Position numbers and translations under genes: made by a program. Under the pieces are notes generated by a model. That model searched no databases. It worked only from the letters and a program-made list of their open reading frames with translations, and was not told the origin of the DNA. Shown one piece after another: positions 55,031-64,000 of a DNA stretch of 64,000 nucleotides. Within the stretch, counting starts at the first letter, position 1; every line of letters starts with the position of its first letter. The stretch comes from Eriocheir sinensis (Eukaryota; Arthropoda; Malacostraca; Decapoda; Varunidae): contig NW_026111820.1 of assembly GCF_024679095.1 (NCBI RefSeq), positions 728,367-792,366 on the forward strand, given 5' to 3'.

Positions 55031-55921
55031 ATGTCTGGTGGGATGAGTTACGGTGGTGTAGCGAGGGGAGAAGGCGAGGCAGGTGGGGGTACAGTTGAGT
55101 TGGTGAATTTTCTCTTGGAGAGAATAGAAGAGTTGGAGAGGACTGTGGAGGCCATGAAGAAGGAAAATCAAATCCTTCGTTCATCAGGTCCTCAAACAGG
55201 CGATGTACATAGTACACCGCCACAAGATGGGGGCTGGCAGGTAGTCCGGAGCCATGGCAACCGCTTGAGGTTGAAGAGGTCCAATCCTGTGGGTGTGGAG
55301 TGCCGCAACTCCTTCCAGGCTCTCTCTGAGCCGAGGGAGGAGGAAGGATTGGAGGAGCAGGAGGTGGAGAGGAGGGCAGTTGACAAATCCCTGCCCATAG
55401 GTAACATTTTGGTTGTTGGGGATAGCCAGGTCAGCTTGTTAGATAGGGCCTTCTGTGCTAAAGATAGGAAACGTAGGACCAGGGTGTGTTTTCCAGGGGC
55501 GGGGATTAGGGATGTCAGCGACAGGGTAGAGTCGTGCATGTCAGACGAGGGAGTCAAACCAATCGTCTGCCTGAGCGTGGGAGGGAACGACATAGGCAGG
55601 TTAGGTAGCGAACAGCTTCTGCGTCGCTACATGGCGGCTTTTAGAAGAGTTACGTCCAAGGGTGGGGCTCCTGTGGTGTGTGGGGTTCTGCCAAGGCGGC
55701 GGGTTGGTGGCATTTGGCTCTCCAGGGCTATTGCATTAAACTGCAGGTTGGCAGATTATTGCAAAGCCAATGGATGGACATTTGTCGACGCCTGGGACCG
55801 TTTCTTTGGCAGGAACCACCTATACCAGGGGGACGGGGTTCACATTTCATGGGAGGGGGTACAGATCTTGTCTGATGCCCTTGAACGTGGATTGGGGGCC
55901 CTGCAGGGTTTTATAGGGTAA
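55031..55921 (+). CDS. LINE ORF1 with coiled coil and SGNH esterase, intact, 296 residues
   Basis: Start taken at ATG 55,031 (MSGGMSYGGV). Residues about 22-48 (VELVNFLLERIEELERTVEA...) form a likely coiled coil, useful for trimerisation. A WQVVRSHGNR segment (69-78) is probably the nucleic-acid-binding linker. The esterase blocks are VVGDSQ (128-133, Ser132 in the GDS context), LSVGGNDIG (181-189, oxyanion Asn) and GDGVHIS (267-273, Asp/His pair). It lacks the N-terminal cysteine motif seen in the other two esterase LINEs here. In CR1-type elements ORF1 packages LINE RNA; the esterase substrate is unknown. All catalytic positions are present, so this is the only intact LINE protein in the window. 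Confidence 0.85.
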   Translation: MSGGMSYGGVARGEGEAGGGTVELVNFLLERIEELERTVEAMKKENQILRSSGPQTGDVHSTPPQDGGWQVVRSHGNRLRLKRSNPVGVECRNSFQALSEPREEEGLEEQEVERRAVDKSLPIGNILVVGDSQVSLLDRAFCAKDRKRRTRVCFPGAGIRDVSDRVESCMSDEGVKPIVCLSVGGNDIGRLGSEQLLRRYMAAFRRVTSKGGAPVVCGVLPRRRVGGIWLSRAIALNCRLADYCKANGWTFVDAWDRFFGRNHLYQGDGVHISWEGVQILSDALERGLGALQGFIG

Positions 55922-56014
55922 GCAAGAAGGGGCCTAAGATGGCAATACCAAGTGGGAGCAATAAATGTAGTAATAATAATAGCAGCTGCAGAGTAAAGCA
56001 AGGGGTAGGTCTAA

Positions 56015-58802
56015 ATGTGTACTATACAAACAGTAGAAGTATTAGGAATAAAATGGATTCATTTAAGGGGAAAGGCGTGCGTAGAGAAATTTGATATGAT
56101 AGCGATCACAGAGTCATGGATAAACACTGCAGACAGACACTTTCTCCCAGAATTAGAGATTGAAGGGTATAAGTTATTCCACCAAGATCGAATAGGCAGG
56201 AAGGGGGGTGGGGTCGCATTCTTCGTCAGGGACAATCTTAAATGTGTCATTAACAACTCAATCAAGGTAGATAGCAATACAGCATCCTTCTGGGTAGAAA
56301 CAATAGGTAGGAAGGATAAGCTTGTCATCGGAGTACTTTACAGACTGCCCACTCTTACCAGAGACAGTAGCCAACCCCTTTTACAGGAAATTAGTAGGGC
56401 GTCAAGATATATAAATGTGTGTGTAATTGGGGATTTCACTTATAGGAACATAGAGTGGGATACTTTATCTGGAGACCAAGAGGCACAGGATTTGTTAGAT
56501 GTGATACAGGATAGTTTCCTTAAGCAGTTAATTATAACACCAACGAGGGAAGAAAATATTTTGGATTTGTTGTTAACTAATAGAGAGGACATAGTAAGCA
56601 ACATTGAGGTTGGGGTTTCATTAGGTAACAGTGATCATAAGGAAATTAGATTTAATATCAAATGGGAGGATAGAGTCAGCAGTAACAACACATTAATACC
56701 TGACTTCAGGAAGGCGGACTACGAGGGGTTAAGAAAGCAGCTGCAGAGGCTTAGGGGAGTAAAAACAGAGGTAGGTCAGGGCCCAGAGCAGGGAGGGGCG
56801 TTAATCTCTGGTGAGGGCACTAGTTAGGTCAGTAGCTTGGAGGTTGAGTACAATAGTTTGGTCAGGGAGATTAAACTAGGGCAGAAACAGTTTATACCTC
56901 ACAGGGAGGTCAGGTCAACAGGTAACTACCCGCGATGGATGACAGACAGGCTAAAAACTGAAATAGGAAGGAAAAGAGGACTATATGTTAGAATCAAAAG
57001 GGGGGAAACTCACCTAAGGGATAGTTACAACGATTTAGCTAGAACAGTAAAGAAGAACACGCGTATGGCAAAACATAATTATGAGATTAGAATTGCCAGG
57101 GAAGCAAAGACCAATCCAAAGGGTTTCTATCAGCTTAATAAGACCAAGGTTAGGGATAAGATAGGGCCGCTTAAGTCAGGAGAATCACTAATTGATAGAG
57201 ATGAGGAAGTGAGTGAGGCGTTAAATAAATATTTCTTAACTGTATTTACCAAAGAGAGATTAGATGATATACCTCAGGGAGAACAGATCTACAGGGGAGA
57301 AGAGGTAGAAGGATTAACCGACATCAACATAAGTAGAGAGCTCGTGATTAGACAGATAGATAGACTTAAAGTCACTAAGGCGCCAGGGCCAGATGAACTT
57401 TTCCCCAGGGTAATAAAGGAATGCGAAACTGAAATAAGTGGGCAGTTAACAGAAGTTTTTAGAAAGTCACTAGACACAGGGGTGGTGCCTGTTTCATGGA
57501 GGCAGGCACACGTTATTCCAATATTTAAGAAAGGAGACAAATCGATCTAATATGGAGAACTATAGGCCGATTAGTTTGACGTCAGTTATAGGTAAAACGC
57601 TTGAGTCAATAATAGCTGATTGTATTAGGGACCATATTGACAGACATAATTTAATTCACGACTCACAGCATGGGTTTATAAAAGGAAAGTCGTGCCTCAC
57701 TAATCTTTTATCCTTTTACAATAGGGTATACGAGGCAGCTGACAATGATGAGAGCTATGATGTAGTTTATCTTGATTTTAGTAAGGCCTTCGATAAGGTA
57801 CCTCACAAGAGACTGTTAAATAAAGTCAGGGCTCATGGAATAAGAGGGAAGGTATTTGATTGGATTAAGGCGTGGATTAGCGACAGGAAACAGAGGGTTA
57901 CCATTAGCGGTAAAAAATCCGAATGGGGTAATGTTACCAGTGGGGTTCCTCAAGGTTCAGTTTTAGGCCCGCTTTTATTCATTATCTACATCAGTGACAT
58001 AGACAATGGAATAACTAGTGACATAGGTAAATTTGCAGATGACACCAAAAAAGGACACACTATTAGGACAAGGGAGGATGCTAGAGCACTGCAGGAGGAT
58101 CTAAAAAAAACTGTCAGCTTGGTCAGAAAAATGGCAGATGAATTTTAACATCACCAAGTGTAGCGTACTTAGTGTATGAAATCGCAACCCATTACAGGGG
58201 TATAGTTTAGACTCCTGAGCGATAGGCAGATCAATGTGTGAAAGGGATTTGGGAGTGTTAGTAAACTCTGGCCTAAAACAAGGAAGCAATGTATTAGTGC
58301 GAGAATTAACAGGGTGTTAGGCTTTATTAACAGGACGGTAACCAACAGGAGTGCAGAGGTCATCCTCAGACTCTATTTAGCATTAGTTAGGCCACACTTA
58401 GATTATGCTGTCCAGTTTTGGTGCCCACGCTACAAAATAAACATCAACTTGCAAGAATCAGTTCAGAGGAGGATGACCAAGATGATTCAGGGGCTGAGGA
58501 ACCTCCCATATCAAGATAGGTTGAAACACCTCAACTTACATTCACTAGAAAGACGAAGAGTGCGGGGAGATCTGATAGATGTATTCAAATGGGTACTGAG
58601 AATTAGCCAGCAGGATAGAACACGCAGTAATGGATTTTTATTAGAAAAGTATAGATTTGGGAAGGAAATACGCAGGCATTGGTTTAATAATAGGGTGGTG
58701 GGGGAATGGAATAGACTCCGCAATCACATAGTTAGTGCAGGGACGATAGCTTGTTTTGAGAGTAAACTGGATAGCTACATGGAAGAGGATGACAGGTGGT
58801 AG
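56015..58802 (+). pseudogene. LINE ORF2: endonuclease-reverse transcriptase (frameshifted)
   Basis: Endonuclease: MIAITESWINTADRH, GGGVAFFVRD, GVLYRLPTL, VIGDFTYRNIEW (GDFN changed to GDFT) and LGNSDHKEI. Linker: YPRWMTDRLK and [81 protein letters not shown] and KFADDTKKG. C terminus: LVRPHLDYAVQFWCPRY, RRMTKMIQGLRNLP, RTRSNGFLLEKY and NNRVVGEWNRLRNH. Frameshifts near 56,825, 57,548 and 58,150-58,310, and changed endonuclease GDFN, make it inactive. Confidence 0.87.
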
Positions 58803-58995
58803 AGAGGTGTTTGTGCAGTAAGGAGACAGGGTACTGGAGCGTACACCCGTACCGAAGGTAAACGAGGATCAAGCCTCTACCTGCTACCCCTGAAACTACA
58901 TCTCACCCATCGTGAGTAGTGGGGGGGATTCTGAAGCTGCCCTGTGTAGACCACTCGGCCTCTTGCAGTTTCCCTGTGTTCTTATGTTCTTCTTC

Positions 58996-59740
58996 TTTTG
59001 ACCTTTAAAGCTTTGTAGCACTTCTTAAATCCTCCTTCTCAACACTTCTATACTTCACACCATGCACTAGTCACTCCACAGTGCACACTTATACATTTCA
59101 CCCTGAACTTAGGTGTTTTTATGTTCTTTTCTTCCCCTGACTTTGCTTTTCTATGCACATTTGTTAATAGTTTCCACTATTACGGGGTTGTAGCAGTCGT
59201 AGTTGCCAGATAGCAGGTGACTGAGTTGTCTAGTATAGGGATGGAGGATAGGCTTGTTGAAAAATAGTAAATATAACGACACTGTTATGAATGTCAAAAA
59301 GAGGTATTTAGAAAAGGTGATAAATGAAACTGATAGGAGTACCCAGTTACGACTGTCAATGTATTTATATTTATTTTTTGTGTGAATATTTATCTTTCTC
59401 CTTATACTATATCTTATTTATTTCCTCTTTTTTATGTCTAATTTGATGATGTTTATAAGATATTAATGTTGGAAAATCTTTATCACAGAAAAAATATATA
59501 TGAAGTGGACATGGAACAGTCACCCCTTTGGGCTGGTTTACACAGACACGCAGACATGCATGGACCGTCAGCAGGACATGGAAAATTCGTTGGTATAATT
59601 TTCCTTTATTCCTATGATGTGGCTTTGGACAAAGAGTCCTCCATTTTGTGCGCCATACATGCCCCAGTCGTGCCGTGAAACTATGGGAAAAGTGATGACA
59701 TAATCAATTTACACATCCCAAACTTTCAGGCTCCTTGCAC
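58996..59740. other. No gene recognised
   Basis: AT-rich DNA between the LINE and the BEL/Pao element. No repeated element end or coding motif was identified. Confidence 0.4.
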
Positions 59741-60124
59741 TGAAGCCTAAGTTATATATTGTTGCAATCATAGCTTAAACTATTTTTAACACTCTTATAC
59801 ACAGTATGTGAACATTACATAGCTTAACATTGTGTTATAACATAGAAATATTAGCAAAATATACTGACCTCCAGTGCCACGGATTGAATCACCGCTCCAT
59901 ATCGCTGAGTCTACAATTCATATCCACTTATAAGCGACAGACTCGCTGCCCGCCCAAACAAACGAACATCGGCAGCTGCGTGTAAGCGTTCTTAACGGCA
60001 CCTATGTTACCTTCTAGTAGCACCATACAAGTTTATCCTTTTAGCACCATATAAATTCCTTTCACATTAATATTTTACGTAATAACAATGAGGTATAATG
60101 AGGTATATTGATACCACAGTTACA
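59741..60124 (-). repeat. Probable 3' LTR of the BEL/Pao element (left limit uncertain)
   Basis: On the minus strand the polypurine tract TTAGGGGAGCCA is followed at 60,124 by TGTAACTGTGG, a typical LTR start. The other LTR is outside the window, so the far end cannot be fixed and 59,741 is an estimate. Confidence 0.4.
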
Positions 60125-62470
60125 TGGCTCCCCTAAATTGTAGGACAATTTAACTTATAACTACTTAATACATTGATCATAACATGAGTATTACAGATAC
60201 ATGAAATACTGCTAACATCATCTTTGCACTTCCTAAGTACAAACAGATCATTTAGGCTCCTCGGTGGGGTCGCCCTGGTCTTCCTGAGTAGTACATTCTA
60301 ACAAGAGAACAAGACTATGAACAGGCCTTTCAACAATGTTCATTGCCTTTATTCTTTTCCCTGAATTGTCAAGACATGAGTCTGACATCATCACTTTCAC
60401 CTTTCTCACAAGACCATCATCACTTGGAAGACACTAAGTTATTCTGCCTAGATTCCATTGGTTTCTAGCTAGGTTGCAATCCTTAACAATAACAATATCA
60501 TCCACTTTGAGGTTTCTGCCATTTATTTCTAAGCTGAAGAGACTGCAAAACTTCCCTTTTCCACCTTGACCAGAACTCATTTGCAAGGAACTGTACCCTT
60601 CGCCAACGTTTCCTTGAGTACAAGTCAACTCTTTCATATTTACCGGGGGGAGGCATCACAATCTTTGACTTCATACGTAGTTAACAGAGTGTTGGGTGTC
60701 AGTGGTTCTAAGCTAGTAGGAGAGGTAAGGTTATCCACAGTTAGAGGTCTACCATTTACAACTGTCTCTGCTTCTATCATGACTGTTCTAAGTGTCTCAT
60801 CATCTAACTGAGGTCCATGTTGATCAAGTAGCACTGACAATATGCTTCTCACTGTTCTTATTTGTCTCTCCCACACCCCACCCATATGGCTAGCATGTGG
60901 TACATTCATCTTGAAATGAACCCAATCACAAGTGTCCTTCAGTAGTTCGGTTCTGAGCTCCTCCTCATCCATTTCTCTGAAAGAGTTGGCTAACTCGTTT
61001 TTTGCACCCACAAAGTTTGTTCCTTGATCTGATCTTAACTGCCTAACTGGCCCTCTTCTTCCTATAAAGCGGCGGTAGGCACTGAGAAAGGAAGTAGTGT
61101 CCAGACTGTTTGCTGTCTCTAGATGGACTACACGTGATACCATGCATGTGAAAAGAACCTCATATCTCTTTAGCTCTTTACGTCCCTCTTTGATGTAGAA
61201 AGGACCAAAAAAGTCAACTGCAGCATAAGTAAAGGGAGGGGAAGGCTCTAGCCTATCTTGTGGCAAGTCTGCCATCCTTTGACCTTGTGTGTCACTTCTA
61301 ACTCTTCTGCAGACTACTCATTTTGAGACATGTCTAGCCACCAGAGATGAGCCCCCCAAAATCCAGTACCCAGATGCTCTAATTTCATTTAGTGTTATGC
61401 CCCTACCCTGATGATGTACCCTATTGTGGTAGTAGCAAATCAGTAGATCAGTAACATGGGAATCCTTAGGCAGGATTGCTGGATGTCTTGCTACTTGATG
61501 AGTAGACATCCTTATTCTTCCCCCAACTCTTACTATTCCATCTTCATCTATGAAGGGATCAAGTTTGTACAACTTGCTGGTTTTCTTTACTGTTTTTTCT
61601 CTTCTATTTGTCTGTGGGGAAGACTCATGGTTTCCTGCACCCTTCAGCATCTTTATTTCCTCATGGAAGGCATGAGCCTGAGCCTGCCTTATTATCTCAT
61701 TTTCAGCTTTTTTCAGTTCTTGTACTGTCAGTGGAATGTATTCTTGGCTTCTTCCTTTATGTGTCCCATCTGCATTCTTCTTGTACTTCCTTTGAAGTCT
61801 AAGGCACACTGCAATGGCTCTCTTCATACGGAGCCACTCAGAGAAACAGTTCAGCCTCTCTAGTATATTAAACGGCTCATGTGTCTGTGTAGCACATGAT
61901 GCAACTCTTTTTACTTCAGGTTCATCATCTTCCAATTCATGATGCTCTGATGGGTCATCATTCATCTCAAAGTGTTGCCACAAGAAGCGTGGCCCATTCC
62001 ACCACTTGTCGTTGTTAATTAACTCTTCTACAGACTGCCCTCTTGAGGCATAGTCTGCTGGGTTGTGCTCTGTTTCCACATACTTCCACTGACTTGGTGA
62101 AGTTTGATATCTTATCTGCTGGACTCTGTTGGCTACATATACATGAAATCGTTTAGAATCATTGTTGATGTATCCCAGCACTACCATACTGTCTGTCCAA
62201 AACACTTCCTGAATATCTTCATAGTCTAACTCCTTCTTTAAGACTGCACTGATTCTCACCGACACTACTGCTGCTGTGAGTTCCAATCTCGGCACAGTGA
62301 TGGCTCGGAGGGGTGTCACTCTTGATTTTGCCATTACAAGTGCACAGTGTATTTGATCAGCAGTGTTGATCAGTCTTATGTAAGAGCACTGACCATATCC
62401 CTTTTGACTGGCATCAGAAAAATGATGCAGTTCAACTTTCTTAATTTCACCAAATCCTTCAGGCTTGTAA
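60125..62470 (-). mobile_element. BEL/Pao LTR retrotransposon, 3' half
   Basis: RNase H, integrase and DUF5641-like C-terminal parts of a BEL/Pao pol gene lie on the minus strand and are cut off at 62,470 by insertion of a family D LINE, whose tandem tail begins exactly there. Gag, protease and RT would be to the right, beyond the LINE and the window. Confidence 0.85.
60434..62470 (-). pseudogene. BEL/Pao Pol: RNase H, integrase, DUF5641 (stop and frameshifts)
   Basis: RNase H/linker: VELHHFSDASQKGYG, VMAKSRVTPLR, TVPRLELTAAV, FWTDSMVVLGYI and EHNPADYASRG. The integrase zinc finger starts HPAILPKDSH...YYHNRVHHQG. The first Cys of its CxxC pair is replaced by a TGA stop at 61,318-61,320; VVCRR continues in the same frame. 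The catalytic core shows AAVDFFGPF, LRSDQGTNFVGA and the SHMGGVWER block with the Glu. The DUF5641 part (RKRW...FWSRW...LKVDDIVIVKD) is split by a frameshift in the C-run near 60,643 and another near 60,500. Related LTR elements use this polyprotein for reverse transcription and integration. Confidence 0.85.
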
Positions 62471-64000
62471 CATAAGAACATAAGAACATAAGAACGCAGG
62501 AGTCTGCAAGAGGCCGGTAGGCCTGTACGAGGCAGCTCCTTTGACCCTAAGCTCCCGTGTATCTAACCCCACCTAATATCGCTGTCCATGAATTTATCTA
62601 GTCTATTTTTGAATGTGACAATTGTATTGGCACTCACCACATGACTGCTAAGCCTATTCCACTCATCCACCACCCTGTTAGTAAACCAATTTTTGCCTAT
62701 GTCCCTGTTGAAACTGAATTTATCCAGTTTAAACCCATTACTTCGTGTCCTACCCGGTTCTCTTACCAACAAAACCTTATGAATGTCTCCCTTATTAAAG
62801 CCCTTCATCCATTTATAAACCTCGATCATGTCTCCACGCACCCTTCGCCTTTCTAGAGAATGCAAGTTTAACTGTTTGAGTCTTTCCTCGTATGGCAAGT
62901 TTCTCAACCCTGAATCATCTTAGTCATCCTCCTCTGCACCGATACTAACATTTGATATCCATTCTATAGTAGGGTGACCAGAACTGAACCGCATAGTCAA
63001 GATGAGGTCTAACTAATGCTAAATATAGTTTGAGGAAGACTTCGGGGCTTCTGTTGCTTACGCTCCTTGAAATAAATCCCAGTACCCTATTAGCTCGATT
63101 TCTAGCTTGAATGCATTGTGCCCTTGGACGGAGATCAGAGCTCACTAAGACCCTAAATCCCTCTCGCACCCAGACCTACTTATGAGAGTGTCATTTAAGC
63201 AATAGTTATGTGAGGGTTGTTCCTACCTACACTCAGAATACTGCACTTCCCTACATTGAACTCCATCTGCCATTTATCCGCCCAGTCATATAATCTGTTG
63301 AGTTCACCTTGGAGAATACTAGCGTCCTGATCCGACTCAATTACTCTACCGATCTTGGTATCATCTGCAAATTTACTAACATCACTACTAATTCCTGTGT
63401 CTAAGTCATTGATATAAATAATAAACAAAAGTGGACCTAATACCGAACCTTGTGGGACCCCACTCGTAACACATCCCCAGTCAGATCTTCTACCATTGAT
63501 TTGCACTCTTTGCTTCCTATTGCTAAGCCACGCCTTGACCCAGTTCAAAACTTTACCCTCAACTCCGTGAGCCTGTAATTTAAGCAACAGTCGTTGGTGA
63601 GGAACTTTGTCAAACGCTTTACTAAAATCAAGATAGATTACATCATAATTTTCATCTCTGTCAACCGCCTCAAATACTTTATTGTAGAAGGACAAGAGAT
63701 TGGTGAGGCATGACCTACCTTTTGTGAACCCATGCTGCGAGTCGTGAATTAAGCTATGTTTCTCTAAATGCCCCTGAATGTTCCTGGCTATTATGGACTC
63801 CAGCATCTTCCTATAACCGATGTTAAGCTAATTGGGCGATAGTTTGAAGCAACTGACCTGTCCCCTTTTTAAAAATCGGCGTCACATTAGCTACTTTCCA
63901 TAGGCTCGGCACATAGCCAGTATTTACCGACATCTTAAAGATGTCGGTTAGTGGAATCACTGATTATATCACCTAACTCCTTTAATACCCTCGAAATATC
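62471..64000 (-). mobile_element. CR1-like LINE (family D), inserted in BEL/Pao, runs off the window
   Basis: The tail ACATAAGAACATAAGAACAT at 62,471-62,496 marks the 3' end. Minus-strand frames give, from the window edge, ANVTPIFKK near 63,880, then 63,195-63,806 with [46 protein letters not shown] and KFADDTKIG. Next come 62,945-63,169 (LVRPHLDYAVQFWSPYYRMD) and 62,563-62,907 (NLPYEERLKQLNLHSLERRR, NRVVDEWNRLSSHV). Four frame breaks are visible. It is the same family as 54,980-58,995 and younger than the BEL/Pao element it interrupts. Confidence 0.88.

Larger units (their letters stand above)
54980..58995 (+). mobile_element. CR1-like LINE (family D), near full length with intact ORF1
   Basis: Esterase-type ORF1 (55,031-55,921) followed by ORF2 (about 56,015-58,802) and a ~190-bp 3' UTR. 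The 3' end (CCTCTTGCAG...TGTTCTTATGTTCTTC) is the family's tandem terminus, seen inverted at 36,508 and 62,471. It is the reference copy for the fragments at 1.7, 4.8, 32.6, 36.5, 48.3 and 62.5 kb. ORF2 is broken, so it is not autonomous. Confidence 0.9.

Overview
This is a eukaryotic genomic window, almost certainly from an arthropod and most plausibly a decapod crustacean (inference). The reasons are very long AC, CT, GA and TA microsatellites, many CR1-like LINE copies whose 3' ends are short tandem repeats instead of poly(A), a BEL/Pao retrotransposon, tRNA-derived SINEs, GT-AG introns and a Polinton/Maverick element. Very little of the window is host gene. Most of it is mobile DNA in various stages of decay, and the spaces between are simple sequence.

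Layout. 1-7.0 kb: an RTE-like reverse transcriptase scrap, then two diverged copies of a ~2.3 kb composite repeat spaced by ~3.14 kb. 6.84-7.5 kb: a CpG-rich, promoter-like island. 8.7-10.4 kb: simple repeats and two minisatellites. 10.4-14.4 kb: a nearly full-length but broken CR1-like LINE with an esterase ORF1. 14.4-21.8 kb: microsatellites, two copies of a tRNA-derived SINE and a ~3 kb pyrimidine-rich tract.

21,885-31,948 is the main discovery: a 10,064 bp Polinton/Maverick element. It has long terminal inverted repeats (AGTAGT...ACTACT) and a perfect 6-bp target-site duplication (TTCTTT). All recognisable genes lie on the minus strand, in transcription order: retroviral-type integrase with chromodomain remnant, a small virion-precursor-like protein, a conserved protein of unknown role, a macro-domain-like protein, a small basic virion-like protein, a double-jelly-roll-type major capsid protein, an adenain-type cysteine protease, and a three-exon spliced gene of unknown function. 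I see no protein-primed DNA polymerase B and no packaging ATPase. Integrase, capsid and the 83-residue protein carry frameshifts or stops; the protease is intact. The set therefore looks like the virion and integration module of a virus-like transposon that has lost replication and packaging genes.

32-37 kb: a SINE, three LINE fragments and long GT/GA repeats. 37-41.7 kb: a 30-bp perfect inverted repeat, then a probable three-exon gene encoding a Myb/SANT-like DNA-binding domain, the best candidate for a cellular gene. 42.9-50 kb: a second esterase-type LINE followed by nested 5'-truncated LINEs. 50-55 kb: microsatellites, a MITE candidate, a SINE, a possible terminal exon of a minus-strand gene and a pentanucleotide array. 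55-59 kb: a CR1-like LINE with an intact ORF1. 60.1-62.5 kb: the 3' half of a BEL/Pao element, interrupted by another LINE that runs off the end of the window.

Family calls rest on motifs I can read in translated sequence; no database search was possible.
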